Shown: positions 1-11,851, numbered from the stretch's first letter. The stretch: 64,000 nt of DNA from Silene latifolia (GCF_048544455.1 NC_133536.1:37590652-37654651), one strand, 5' to 3'. A program made the numbers and translations. Notes: a model not told the origin generated them from the letters alone.

Positions 1-583
1 CCGGCTCTGATCGTCGTTCGATGCACAAAGGCATTTCCACCATGTGATCTGGCATATTAATCAAAGATGCAAGTTTCGCAAGAGCGTCTGGAAATTGATT
101 TTCCTCCCGAGGTAGGTGTAGGTATGTCACGTGATCAAAGAATTGGGCAACTTGGTCTATTCTGGCTTGATAAGGTGTGAGGCTTTTGCTTCGAATTTTC
201 CAAGGTCATGTAACTTTGTTGATGATCAAGGATGAATCTCCATGTACTCGGAGGTTTTTAATGCCTAAGCTTACTACCGCTTATAGTCCAATTAGACAAG
301 CTTCGTATTCTGCGGCATTGTTTGTCATCTCGAAGTCGAGTTTGACAGCAATTGGTGTATGCTCACCTTCAGGAGAAATGAGCAACACCCCTACTCCAAA
401 TCCTCTTAAGTTTGATGCTCCATCAAAATAAAGGTCCCAGGAATCTACATCAGTTTGGAGTATATCCTCGTCTGGAAATGACCAAGTGTCTATTGTTTGT
501 GTGTCATTGATGGGATTTTCTGCGAAGAATTCGGCGACGGCGCGACCTTTTATAACTTTCAGCGACACGTATTTGAGGTCAAA
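1..583 (-). pseudogene. second (archaeal-type) RNase H of the left Tat element, partial
   Basis: Minus-strand reading contains DLYFDGAS, then EYEACLIGL, matching the first catalytic Asp and the Glu of an RNase H fold that lies downstream of, and separate from, the RT-linked RNase H. A second RNase H of this kind is a published hallmark of the Tat/Ogre lineage. An in-frame stop separates it from the RT ORF at 584, and a second stop follows CLIGL near 281-283; the plus-strand copy has a sense codon at both places. The reading continues to the window edge, where the reverse of the first bases encodes the same CIERRSEP segment as the other copy. The rest of the domain and the integrase lie outside the window. 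Confidence 0.8.
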
Positions 584-1906
584 TTATGAGAGCATCAGAG
601 TCCATCTTGCTAGGCGTCCGTTGAGGACGGGTTTCTCGAAGAGGTATTTGACTGGATCCATTTTAGAGTATATTTTGACGGAGTAGCTAAGTATGTAATG
701 ACGTAGCTTCTTCGTTGCCCACACAAGAGCGAGGCATGTCTTTTCGAGTTGTGAATATTTGCACTCGTACTCCAGGAACTTCTTACTAAGGTAGTAGATA
801 GCTCTTTCTTCATTTCCTACAGTTTGAGCTAACATAGCACCCATGGCTGTGTCGGTTACTGTGAGATATAAACCAAGAGGTTGATCTCGTTGTGGCGGCA
901 TTAGCACTGGCGGTTTGGCCAATATCTCCTTGATTCGGTCAAATGCCTTTTGACAATCGTCGTCCCACATGGTGTAGTCCGCTTTCTTGAGCTTCTTGAA
1001 GATAGGCTCACAAATCATGGTAAGTTTCGATATGAATCGACTTATATATTGCACTTTGCCCAGGAATCCTCTGACTTCTTTTTCTGTTTGAGGTTGTGAC
1101 ATTTCGATCAAAGCTTTGATCTTGGAAGGGTCTATTTTTATACCTCGTTGGCTAACGACGTATCCCAGGAGTTTGCCAGATGTTACCCCGAATGTGCACT
1201 TCTGAGGATTGAGCCTCATACTGTACTTTCGTAGTCTTGCGAAAAATTTGCGAAGGTTCGCAATATGCCCCTCTCTATCCTTGGACTTAACGATCATGTC
1301 GTCTACGTATACCTCAACTTCTTTGTGCATCATGTCATGTAAGAGTGTAGTTGCGGTGCGTTGATATGTAGCTCCGGCGTTGATCAATCCAAACGGCATC
1401 ACTGTATAGCGGTAGGTTCCCCATTGAGTGACAAAGGCGGTCTTATGCATGTCTTCTATGGCCATCTTGATTTGGTTATAACCCGCATATCCATCCATGA
1501 AGGACAGTAATGCGTGGTCTGCAGTATTGTCCACCAATATGTCGATGTGAGGTAGAGGGAAGTCATCTTTAGGGCTTGCTTTGTTTAAGTCCCTAAAATC
1601 AACACAAACACGGATTCTCCCATCCTTTTTGGGTACGGGTACTATATTGGCTACCCAATCAGAATACTCGAAAACTTTTATGAACCCGGTTTTGAATTGC
1701 TTGTCAACTTCTTTCTTAATCTTTAGAGCCCATTCTGTCCTCATTCGTCGAAGCTTCTGTTTTACAGGTTTGAAACCTGGCTTAATCGGAATCCTATATT
1801 CATCGATATCCCTGTCGATCCCTGGCATGTCTTTGTAGGACCAAGCGAAGACGTCTTTGAATTCATTTAGGAGGTCTATGAAATCGGCCCTTTCGTTAGA
1901 GCTCAA
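584..1906 (-). pseudogene. reverse transcriptase plus RNase H of the left Tat element
   Basis: An open stretch of 440 codons. It opens with a segment containing FKDVFAWSYKDMPGID. The RT palm follows, with VCVDFRDLNKASPKDDFPLPHID and the catalytic box VYVDDMIVK at roughly residues 205-213. The thumb/connection region and an RT-linked RNase H (AIYYLSKKFLEYE, CLALVWATKKLRHY) come next. In an active copy this would be part of a single Gag-Pol polyprotein cleaved by the element protease; the enzyme copies element RNA into cDNA in virus-like particles. Here the ORF is isolated by a frameshift upstream (around 1990) and by a stop at its 3' end. Catalytic residues appear intact, so this is the best preserved part of the left copy. 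Confidence 0.9.
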
Positions 1907-2402
1907 GGTAGTCCCTATCCTAAGTTCTTGGGGTTCTAGTTCGGTTCCTAGATTGATGGGTTCGGTGTCCTCTATTACTGGTCCCCCCTTCCCCTTCCTG
2001 TAGTATTTCTTTGGCTACGTAGGGAGGTATTTCGATCGAGTCTGGGTCTTGGTCATCCTTAGTATCATCGTAAATAGAATTGCACTCAAGATAACACAAA
2101 GAGTAAGCAGAACCTGATTTATTCATATTAAAGTTTGAGTAAAGTTGAAACAAAGAAGCCAACTGATCCATGGTCAGTGGCGGCAAAGGGACAGTGGTTG
2201 GGACATTTCCCGAACTACTGTGACTACTCGAGGCTAAGCTAGGAGAAACAAAGGGAGTGAGGATGACGACAGGAGGAGACTCTCTAATGACTTCTCTAGA
2301 CTCCGACTCTGACTCCGACTCGAAGTCATCGTCTTCTGGTTCTCTTTTGAACATCTCTCCTTCTCCAGTGGTGAGCTTGAAGAGTCTTCCTTGATTGTTG
2401 GT
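1907..2402 (-). pseudogene. acidic linker between protease and RT, left Tat element
   Basis: Continuation of the polyprotein with an alternating Glu/Ser tract (ESESESES), a proline/serine-rich stretch and a moderately acidic region ending in YVAKEILQEGEGG. Just after this last motif a run of C residues (plus strand around 1980-1990) shifts the frame relative to the RT ORF; the right-hand copy reads through. A stop just downstream of 2403 separates it from the protease segment. The linker has no known catalytic role. In some Ogre elements the protease-RT junction carries a spliced intron; I see no convincing intron here because the right copy still encodes similar protein across most of it. 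Confidence 0.65.
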
Positions 2403-3527
2403 CTACTTGATTGATTTTCTCCATCCTTTCCGTTGACTTGCGTTGGTTTCTGTGATTAACGCGGTAGGGTTGAAGCGATCGTCTTGAAGTATCATGGTAA
2501 TGATCTCATCCTGCGCGGCCCTAACAAATCGATCTTCTCCGAACAATAGGCTAACAGCTTGTTCGTCTAAGCAAGGTGCTTGACGGGTTTTGACGGTAGG
2601 AACCGTCTCTGGAGGGATGAAGTAGCAATCGTGAAAGATCTCGATTCCGGCTAGCTTCCTCTCGAGATAATGCCAAGGTTCGGGAAATCCATGAAAGAGT
2701 TCGAGGCTTCCTTCTTGAACAAAGTACCCATTTAGAGTAGGGAGATAAGGTCGCATTTGGACTCCTACGTGCTTGCGGTTTTGGACTTGAGCAAGCATTT
2801 CGAGAACCTCTTCTTTAGTGGGCTTGTACCCTAGTCCAAGTGGTATCCTCTTTGAGTTGCCTTCCTTATATGGTGCGAAGGTATTTCTTCGGGTAGGGTT
2901 TAAAGGCATTCCAGGGAAGTATCCCTGGGTTTTGAGTATGTGGTTGACCACCAAGTTGGAGTAGGGATCATAGTATAAGGGTGTCAACTCACTTTCTATG
3001 ACACTTATGCTTTGGAATCCCCCAAGTTCATATACGGGTTCTGCAAGGACTTGATTGTTCGACTTTTTTTCGATTATTGCCTTAATGGGTGACGAAGTGA
3101 TCGTCACTACTTTGCCATTTAGTGGGATCTTGATCTTTTGATGAAGAGTGGATGTTACTGCTTTGGAAGCGTGAATCCAAGGTCTTCCTAGAAGTATGTT
3201 GAAGGAAGCTTCGACGTCCACTATTTGGAAGTTAACCTTTCGCTCAATTGGCCCTGTGGCTACGGTTAGGTTAACAAGTCCTACCACCTTTCGTCGTGTA
3301 TATGCACGCACACCTTGATTAGTAGGGGTCCAATCCGATCCTTTCATGCCTAACTTGTATGCCATTTTGAGGGGTATGACGTTGACCGCGGAGCCATCAT
3401 CTACCAAGGTCATTGGCACGTTCCTCTTTAGACAAATTACAGTGATGTAAAGAGCTAAATTGTGACTAGCGCCAAAAGGTGGCAAATCTTTGTCTGAGAA
3501 AGTAATATGATTACTTAGCTTCGGTGA
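2403..3527 (-). pseudogene. retroelement aspartic protease region, left Tat element
   Basis: Contains MTLVDDGSAVNVIPL, the Tat-type version of the aspartic protease active site (DDGS instead of the usual D-S/T-G), and the second conserved block FNILLGRPWIHA. The C-terminal half (LGLGYKPT.., EPWHYLERKLAGIEIFHDCYF) is a conserved Tat-specific extension of unknown role. Compared with the right copy it has lost two codons just after GVRAY. It is cut off from gag by a TAA codon near 3528 where the right copy has a Glu codon. In an active element the protease releases Gag, RT and integrase from the polyprotein. Confidence 0.8.
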
Positions 3528-5444
3528 TTATTGGAAGACCAAGTTGACTACATCTTCAGGTGTCGAGTTATGTGCTATATTTAGTTTGGCCAAAGCTTGC
3601 AGTAAAGCTTGGCGATGCGGGAATGAGCTTGCTACTAATTGCCAGACTGAAAGATCAGCCTTAGTCTTCTGTAATTGCTTGAGCAAATGGTCAGTGGAGT
3701 CTTCTTCGTTATCATTTGGTGTGACAACGTTGGTTGGACCGCTTTGAGCAATGCTTTGATATGGACGACCCGAACGAGTTAAGTGGTCCACATCTTGGTC
3801 TTCACCATTTTGGACTATTTCTTTGACTAGGGAGTTCTCAATGAGGTACTCGTCCTCGTCATCGTCGGCCCAAACCCCATTGATTGTAGCTAGTCTTCTC
3901 ATTCTCATGATTTCATCCTCTAGTCGTATGATTTGGTCGACTAGTTTATCAACCATGGTGACTACCTCTTGCATAGTAGTGTCTTGAGAGAATATTAGTG
4001 GCACATGTTCCTTAGGTGTTGCGTTGGGATCGCGTAGAGTTATCACCACATTTTCCAATTCCCACACTTGCCTATCTATACTCCTTGCCCATGTGACGAA
4101 GTCGGAAATGGTAGGGGAAATAGTAGAGTAGAAGCCTTCATTCTCGATGGCATGGATATCATTTTCGATTAGAGAAATGAGGTGTGAGAAATCTAAGGTA
4201 GATTCGTCACTTGTAATCACTAGAACTCCAAGAGGATTCTGAGTGTTGTTGGGTTTACCTCCCGGCGGTATTGGCAATCAACCATCTTCAATCATGTCTT
4301 GAAGCACATTTTTCAACTTGTAGCATTTTTCTGTGTCGTGCCCCTTGCCCCTATGGTATTCACAGTACGAGTTCTCGTCCAAGAATTTGGATTTTCTTTC
4401 GGGTTCGGGAGTAGGCCCAATGGGTTGGAGTTTACCTTGCTTCATTAACCTTTTTAGAGCGTTGGAGTAAGTGTCCCCAAGATTTGTGAATTTCCTTGGT
4501 GGGGTACTTCTCTTGGATGGCTCGAGAAGGTTAACTTCATCGGTCTTGCTAGTGGAGCCGTATGAACGACTTGTTGAGCCTTGATATCCTCGACCTACCG
4601 TTTTGGACAAGAGTCCTTTACGGATGTCATCTTCAATCCTTGTCCCTAGTACGGTTAAGTCCTTGAAAGTTTTGATATTTTGGTATCTCAAATGATTGGC
4701 ATAGACGGGTTTGAGATTGTCCACAAACTTCTCCACTAGGGTAGCCTCATCCGGGCGTTCAACTAGTTGGGTACTAGTCTTTCTCCACCTACTTAGGAAG
4801 TCGGTGAATCCTTCTTTGTCATTTTGGGTAAGAACCTCTAGAGTGCGCATGTTAACTTGGATCTCGGCATTATCCGCATATTGTTTAGAGAACTCGATTG
4901 CGGTATCTTCCCAAGTAGCGACCTTCTTATGATCTAAGGAGTAGAACCATTGCTTCGGGATGGTGTCAAGAGATGAAGGAAAGATCCTTAAGAACATCTC
5001 GGGTTTGATGCCTTTGATAGACATATAATCCTTGAAGGTACGTATGTGGTTCAAAGGGTTCTCGTGCCCTTTGAATTTAGGGATATCCGTCATATTGAAG
5101 TTGGTTGGCAATTTGGAATTGACGGCCTCATACTTGCGATTGTTCTCCCTATAAATGTCATCCCCCTTACGGTACATCAATTGCTCCTCTAAGTATTGGA
5201 GTCTTTTCTCAGCTACAATCATCCCCATGAGAGGATTTTCATCCTTGGATTCATTCTCGGAGTCACATATTACTTCACTTTCCTGAGGGGGCAATCTCCC
5301 CTCTACGGCATAGATCCGGCCCTCGATGGTCTCAAGACGGTCATAGACTTGGTCTTGGGTAACTTGCATTTGGGCTAGCGCGGCTAGGATTCGATCATTA
5401 CCATCTTGAAGTTGGTGGAGGTTTGTTTCACTGGATCTAGGCAT
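3528..5444 (-). pseudogene. Gag of the left Tat element
   Basis: Start chosen at the Met of MPRSSETN (5444), which aligns with the start of the right copy; the ORF itself is open to 5480. The N-terminal region contains a coiled-coil-like stretch. The capsid-like Retrotrans_gag core follows (IPKFKGHENPLNHIRTF, QWFYSLDHKKVATWEDTA). The nucleic-acid-binding motif CEYHRGKGHDTEKCYKL is a C/H-type knuckle typical of the Tat lineage. A TGA at 4278-4280 replaces an Arg CGA codon, a change expected from methyl-CpG decay. Reading then continues in frame from LPIPPGGK to the next stop near 3528. Gag would package the element RNA in cytoplasmic particles. Confidence 0.85.
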
Positions 5445-6001
5445 CTTGAAAACTGGATAAGAGATCGAGGACGAATCCAAACGCGATCGACCATTCTAAC
5501 ACACTTGCTAAAAGAAGAAATGTTTTGACTCGTGAAGTGGGTGTGTGCCACTTGTGTTGAGTGAGCTTTGAAGAAAGACAAGGTTTTTGAAAATGCGTGT
5601 CCTAGTCAACTATAGTGTAGTTGTAGGAGTGGACTCAAAGTGAGGTTTTGAAATGGGCTTGTGACCCGAATTTTGACACGACAAATGGACAGAGTTTTGA
5701 CTCGGTTTTGTGCTAATTGAAGGCCTATTTCGAAATTTTGATTAAGAAAAAAAGAGTTTTTGATTTTTGAAAAATTGTCATGGTTTTGTTTAGAAATGGT
5801 GATCACGTAAGGTACAAACATTTATACAAGCATTATAACGGGATGCTGAGTGCATTTAAAAGGGTTTTGGTTTAAAGGGTGGGTTGCCATACCGAACCAT
5901 CAAACCCGAAGTCTGTGGAGAGGCTCGTACCAAACAAGAGTAAGGCCGATTCCTAGTCCATTTCCTCAAGTAGTGAAGGCCCTTGATACAAACAAGAGTA
6001 A
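5445..6001 (-). other. 5' leader of the left Tat element
   Basis: Untranslated leader upstream of gag. It is clearly homologous, in inverted orientation, to 30050-30607 of the right copy, for example the shared plus-strand text around 5856-6001 and its reverse near 30050-30200. Homology stops abruptly at 6001, where the unrelated insert begins. Confidence 0.7.
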
Positions 6002-6719
6002 GTGATGCGTGTCTTTTATATGATGTTTTACATCCCATTTTACACGCATTTCAGAGCTCATTCATGTAGTTTATGCTACATTTCTCCCTATTTCCGTCTA
6101 CTTCCGTATTTTTGTACATTATTGCAGAAATGTGAAGAATCCAGCGGAAATCGAGCTAAATCCATCCCCGAATATCTTGCATTGCATTTGACGTGAAGTA
6201 TTCACTTAAGGAACGAGCTTGGTGCGCAATTCAAGGCCCAAAAGACAAATCCACGAGATTATAGAAGTCAAGTAGCAGCTCAAGCAGTCGATCGACCATT
6301 ACCACCAGTCGATCGACCAACCATCGGGTTCCAGAAGCTACTGTTCATTGCTATTCAGTCGATCGACCAGTCCTAGCAGTCGATCGACCAAACTGCTATT
6401 CCAGACGAGAATTAAAAGACCGTGAATCTTGAAGCCCAAAATTATGTTAGGTTTAGGAAATAAAGTTACGTTAGTTGCTATATAACGTAACCTAGAAACA
6501 TCAATTTATCATCAAGTCTATATATTAAGTTTTACATACAGTTCTTTAGAAATAATTAGGGTTTGGGAAACTATTTCGCATTGGATTTTCGTTGTGCTTT
6601 CAATCATTCCGTTACGACCCTTCTGCAATTTCGGTATTCACTTGCTCTATTTTCAGTTCATCTTTATTGCATTGATAGTATAGGAATTGTTAGTTAGTCT
6701 CCCGAAGCCGTATTCATGA
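6002..6719. mobile_element. unassigned insert replacing the PBS side of the left Tat element
   Basis: Sequence unlike the Tat element lies between its leader and its LTR fragment. It begins TGATGCGTGTC, a start reminiscent of plant gypsy (Athila-type) LTRs, and holds four copies of a GTCGATCGAC palindrome, but I see no matching second LTR and no coding capacity. The right boundary is approximate. Either a truncated LTR insertion or a recombination scar would fit. Confidence 0.4.
6285..6390. repeat. cluster of four GTCGATCGAC palindromes
   Basis: The 14-mer CAGTCGATCGACCA occurs four times within about 105 bp, starting near 6285, 6306, 6356 and 6377. Each contains the perfect 10-bp palindrome GTCGATCGAC. 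Spacing is irregular, so it is not a simple tandem satellite. Confidence 0.85.
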
Positions 6720-8171
6720 AAGAATGATTGATTAGTGACATGAGTGAATGAAATAAACTAAACATGATGAATTAATGACAAATTAATGACGAATATGACA
6801 ATAAATAGATGAAAATTTATCAAAGGATCGAATCACAGAAACTCAATATAAACAAATCGAATTTCTACAACCCGGATTAAATTTAATGACGAAAACCCGC
6901 AAATATCGATTACTTGGGATTTAAGTCGAATTTTATGATGAATTAAACATGTTAGCGGTGAATAATAATATACATGTGAAATATTATACTATTATGACAA
7001 AGAATTAACAAAAGAAAACGACGGAAACAAATAAGAAAGAACGAACTACAGAGGACGAAGGAAGAAGAAAGGAAGCAGGAACTGCGGCAGCCTCACGAAG
7101 AGACGCAGCAGGTGCTGCGCTCCTTCGAAGAGGCGCAGCAGTTGCTGCGTCCTTTCTCGACGGTCATCTCCTGGAAATCCGTAAAAAGAGGTTTTGAACA
7201 TGGTTTTAGAAATCGGTTTTAATGAGGTATTTTCGACGTAAATCTTACATTGATGATTAAGAAAAGTAAATACAATAAATAAACAAGGATTATACACCCT
7301 CAGACTTACATGTTGACGAAACGAGAAGGACTAAGATATCGATTAGTGATGCTCGACGCGAATGCAAAGAAAGTGCCCTCGTAAGAGGAAAACGATTTAT
7401 TAATTATGTTGATTGATGTGGAGTTGGTCAAATTGGTCGGTCATGCAAACGAGGCTGGTACTCAGAAGGATCCGAGCTTACGTGGTCGAAAGTTCAAGCA
7501 CGTAGACGCCAAAAAGTAAGAACAAAGGTCTAGAATGCAAAGGGAGAAGAGAAGGGCGGACACTCGCGTGAGAAATATGAGGAGCGAAGGCTCCTATTAG
7601 TACTAATCACATGAAGGAATTAGGGTTTCGGAGACTCTTTGGAAGTGAATCTCGGAAAGATATGAAAAAGATACGAAAACTACGCAGAATAGGACCTGGG
7701 AAGAGGCGCAGCAGCCACTGCGTCTCTTGGAAGAGGCGCAAGACTCTGCCGCGTCTGTTCCCAAGTGGTTTCCTCCTGCGGAAGAAAGATTTCCGTGTTT
7801 AAGTTATGGTAGGACGAAATAATTTGGTTTTCCTTAATATCTTATGTGAATATTTCGGGAAATTGTTTACCAAAGGATGAAAATTATGAAATATGGAATA
7901 GAAATATCCGGAACATTCCAGAACATTCTGACTCGGGATTTAACGGTTATCAGAAAATGGAGACGGTTTTAGGCCCGAACTCCAAATGTACTCTAATTAC
8001 TGTCAAAACGACCGTATCGACACGTAGATGACAACTAAGAGGTAGACATTAATATTTGAGCAATCACTTGACGATAATCTTACGAATTGTCACAAATCGT
8101 TCCGCGTACCAAACATGCGGCCCAATCATCACCGGGTGATTTGCGAGAGGTGCAGAAATGAGGTATCTACA
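6720..8171 (-). repeat. diverged, truncated 5' LTR of the left Tat element
   Basis: Reverse complement of about the first 1.45 kb of the Tat LTR seen at 27400 and 44399. The outer end at 8171 is intact. Shared blocks include the GATGATTGGGCCGCATG region (plus 8110-8140 reversed) and the GC-rich CGCAGC modules at about 7098-7165 and 7697-7760. Similarity by eye is high, but clearly lower than between the two LTRs of the right copy. The inner boundary is fuzzy because similarity fades below about 6800. Confidence 0.75.
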
Positions 8172-8229
8172 CAGCCTTTCATGTTAGGGTAGTCCTTGGT
8201 AAGGTACCTTAATATGAGGGGGTGTTACA
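8172..8229 (+). repeat. 3' tail of the 5' LTR of the LARD-like element
   Basis: Nearly identical to 13421-13478, sharing GGGTAGTCCTTGGTAAGG and ending GGGGGTGTTACA. It is cut at 8171/8172 by the Tat LTR edge. Confidence 0.85.
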
Positions 8230-8232
8230 AAG

Positions 8233-8244
8233 TGGTATCAGAGC
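8233..8244 (+). promoter_or_regulatory. primer binding site, initiator tRNA-Met type
   Basis: TGGTATCAGAGC, the standard plant complement to the 3' end of initiator tRNA-Met, sits three bases after the LTR tail. It would prime minus-strand cDNA synthesis. Confidence 0.9.
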
Positions 8245-11200
8245 CGACGATTCTGGCACCTAAAACTAATGAACCCAATGAACTTAGGGAGTCTAAATAA
8301 AATGAACCCGGGGAGAGTTGTTTGGAGCTACCGCAAAGACTTGGGAGACGCCCCGAAGTCGCATTGAGGCCCTTACGATCTTTAGCCGGTCACATGGGGG
8401 GAGTCTTGAAAACTGTTGTATGTCGAGTCATGTGTGTGTAATACTTGTAACTTGAGCTTTGTGAAGTGGTCGGATGAAATGGTGAAAGTGTTAAAACATA
8501 GTAGTATATGAAAGGTGGATTGTGAATTCGCATATGATAGATCTTGAACATGAAGTACGTTGAGCATGTTACCTATTTAATACGATATTGAGCATGATTA
8601 ATGGTAGTGGTACATGTATAAATGAGCATGATGATGTTAATGTTTGGTTTGTTGGTTTCTTGAAGTATTGAGTTGTTGTTGTTGCCTTATGCATGTTCAA
8701 ATTGTTTTGGTTTAGAAAATTTGATTTGTATGAAGACCGATTATGGAAGGGCTGTCTTAAAACTGTCATAAGTCGAGTTCTAGAAATGATATTGTTGTAA
8801 TTCCAATTGGAGGTGATAGTTTGTCTTCTTACAATTCTAACGATAGGTCACACACCCAGATTGACTGTTTTACGAAAACTGGACGGTGCTGAGAACTGTG
8901 CCGATACTCGACCGAGTATCTTTCATACTGGACCGAGTATTCCATATTCGGCCGAGTAATATCTCTGTGATAAGTCTGTTTAGCTTCTGGAATCGTGACT
9001 CGGCCGAGTAGTCTCATTACTCGACCGAGTATTCTATGCTCAACCGAGTACGCCATGTACTCGACCGAGTACCTCTTTGGGCGGTCACTTTGAGTCGATT
9101 GCTATGTTCTTACATTTGTTTTGAGTCATAGGGTTGGTACACATGAAATTTTTGGGTCTTAAAGCATTCTTTTATATATGTGACGGTCTTGATACGTAAG
9201 TTACCAAATGCTATGATAGGGAGAATGCCGGCTTATGAGGGATAGGTGTTGGATATAAAGGACATGAGTTATATGTGGTTGTGAGGAATAGTGGAACAAG
9301 AAAAGAGTAGATTGATGAGATAAATGAGGCTAGGAACATGTTTTGTGAAATGTGGTGAGTGTTATAGTCGTGTGTTGAGTAATATAAAAGTAAGAGTATA
9401 TGGGCAGGGTAATGTAAGCGTAAAGAAACGTGAGAATTAAAGATTGAGATGAGGGATACAAATAGTGGCATACTGGGATGTGTAAGGATTTATGGAGGGA
9501 GACGGTTAGGATTTTGTTGCCTAGGGATATATGTGATGAAAGGTCGTTATAGAGGGATGGAAACGAATGGTGCATAATGAGATCGAGTTATGCCGCGATG
9601 GGTAGATAGTGGTCGAGCTTGGGAATTTGGAATATCTAGAGGTGAGCCTAATGTGTAATTCTTTGGACAACTAACGGTATGAGGTGAATTTTGGTTTCTA
9701 GAGATATGAAAGGGAGATACGACCAATTGAAGAGTAACCGTTAGTGTGTGGACTTAATGGTGACCAGGGTGTGTGAGAAGTGAGATGAGAGAGGATAAGT
9801 GATAAAAAAGAATGAGAAGATATTGATATGAATTAATGGAATTTGAGTCATGGAGTAACAAGAAGGTAATCAGATTACTAAAGGGTTAGGTAGGAGAAGG
9901 AAGGAGATGAATTATTAATCGGTATTATTGGACGGAAGTAAGTGAGAGAACGTTGACCAAAGTTATGGGACATAAAAGTAAGGAATCATGGAAATTCACG
10001 ATAGCACTATGAGAAGATGTGAGTTAATAGTTATATAGGAGTTCAGGACGACATGTCAGCCGTTGATTTCGAGGTATTAAGGGAGTAAGAAGCTGGCAGA
10101 GTATTTACACGATATGAGATTTTTATGGAGAGTTAGGTGACGACGCAATAGAAGGTATAATTGGAAATAATGTTGAGGTAAAATTTTGTTGATGGATTTG
10201 ATGTTCGTTATTTGGGATGATAAACAAAGAGAGGAAACAGATTGTTATATTAAGAAGTGATAGTAAGAGAGTGGTTGCATGGGAGATGGTGGTGTCATAA
10301 TGTTGTCTAGTGGTTAAGGATGAGGTTAAATAGGGAAGTTAGTCGTTCTAAAAAAAAGTTGTTTTTGTGGAGACTGATTAGTATGTATGGGTGTGAAGGA
10401 GTATAAGATGTGGATATATTAGGTGTTCACTCGTAGTTGGGTACTGATGACATATTACGTTCGTCGGGTGGTGATATTTGTGTGTATGAGAAGATATGTG
10501 ATAAAGGGCACCTGAGTTAAGTCCGGATGGGAGATATTCGTTATCCAGTGGTAACTTACGTAATCAGGATTGGCTAGTTACATTTGATTATGGGTCCTTG
10601 ATATGTGTGGATGTTTGTGTGAGGTTCTGACCTCACGAGTCATGGTATGGATAATATTCATAAAGTTGGTGTCTGTGATTCCGTGTAATATGTTGCGTCG
10701 TGATCTAGTAGAGCAGTTTTAAGAAAGTCCTGTGGTCAAGGAAGTTGTGCTCAGTTAGTGTTATAAGATTGTAAAAGTTGTGATGGCTATCGATATGGTT
10801 GTTGTGTCTCGAGTGACGATCTGGGCACAGTAATCCGTGTGGTAATACGAGTATTTTCGTGGTGTCATAAATTGTTGTTTGTTCACTGCTATTTCCTGTC
10901 AGTGTCGGTCGAGGCATATAAACCGTTGTTTTATTTCCCGATGTTTCTTACCAATATCGGTATGGGTATGGTTCTGTTGGTTTTTATAGAGCATGATATA
11001 AAAAGAGAGTTGGGTATGGTTCTGTTGTTGTCATGGTATAGTAATAATCTGTTAATGGGACACAGTTGTGAAAGGTTGTGGAGTCCTTTTGATCTTGTTT
11101 TAGATGAGGCATTGGTGAACATAGTTGTGGCAAGAGAATTGTGGAGCATGGTGGTATGGAACTGGAACTACAGGTGGTTTAACACCTTTTCTTGGGACGG

Positions 11201-11851
11201 GGAGTACGGAGTTTTCAGACTTAGTATCATATTCAGTTAAGGGTGAGTTTTGTGGTAATAAAAGAGATGAACTTGAGAAGTTAATGTGAGTATGTGTAAC
11301 AATTGTGGATTGTGAGCTAAGATCGTGGAGATGAGTCTATAAGTATATAGAAGTATGTTATTTTGCGGTAATGTGGAAGAGATGGAGTGGTGGTTATACT
11401 GAGGATTTTATGAAATATGCTATGTGAGTACAGAATAATTAGAGGCACGAGAACAGTTAGAGAAAGAGAGCCCTGGATATAGGAATGGTTGAAGTCTTAA
11501 GGTTATAGTGGGTTATCGTTGACATGCGGTGATAATGAGGTTTATGGGAGGTATAGCAAAGCACCTAGTATTAGTGAGTTACGAGGACGTAACATTTATC
11601 TTAAGAGGAGTAGAAAGGGAAAAGAGAGTTTGATGGTTGTACATGTTATAATACATTTGGAAGTTTGAGTGTTGGTGTAGAGTAAAGGATGGATTCGTGT
11701 TGTGGTTGATTTTATTACAGGTAATGGTAGTGTTCGTTGTAGTATGATGTTTAGGAGTGTGAGTAAAATTCGATAGTATTAACGGTTTTGTGAGGATATT
11801 TATGTGTGTGATTAAACTTTGAGGACGAAGTTCGTTTTAAGGGTGGTAGAA
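8245..11851 (+). other. non-coding internal region of the LARD-like element
   Basis: Purine-rich on the plus strand (many GAGATGA/GGAGA words), with no ORF that shows a known domain. The longest open frame here (10839-11240) has no recognisable motif. It contains a palindrome cluster at 8905-9071. Its length and lack of coding are typical of large retrotransposon derivatives mobilised by a partner element. Confidence 0.6.
8905..9071. repeat. cluster of seven TACTCGRCCGAGTA-like palindromes
   Basis: Seven imperfect copies of a 14-bp palindrome (consensus TACTCGACCGAGTA or TACTCGGCCGAGTA) in 167 bp at irregular spacing. A second cluster of the same motif is in the 3' LTR at 12158-12302. Confidence 0.9.

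Larger units (their letters stand above)
1..8171 (-). mobile_element. Tat-lineage Ty3/gypsy retrotransposon, left copy, partial
   Basis: The element reads on the minus strand and leaves the window at position 1. In its own direction the order is LTR fragment (8171 down to about 6720), an unrelated insert, leader, gag, protease, RT with RNase H, and the start of a second RNase H. It belongs to the same family as the plus-strand element at 27400-46795: the coding parts align almost residue for residue. The outer LTR edge at 8171 is exact (plus strand ends ..GGTATCTACA, the reverse of TGTAGATACC). About 1.1-1.3 kb expected between the 3' half of the LTR and the leader, including the primer binding site, is missing and replaced by 6002-6719. 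Many nonsense codons show it is dead. The lineage call rests on the dual RNase H and the gag and pol motifs. Confidence 0.88.

Noticed and set aside
8905-9071. Regularly looking short repeats that could suggest a CRISPR array
   Set aside because: The genome is plant nuclear, spacers are irregular and short (a few to about 50 bp), and the units are 14-bp palindromes inside an LTR element.
10839-11240. 133-codon plus-strand ORF
   Set aside because: Lies in the non-coding interior of the LARD-like element, shows no domain and looks like chance openness in T/G-rich DNA.
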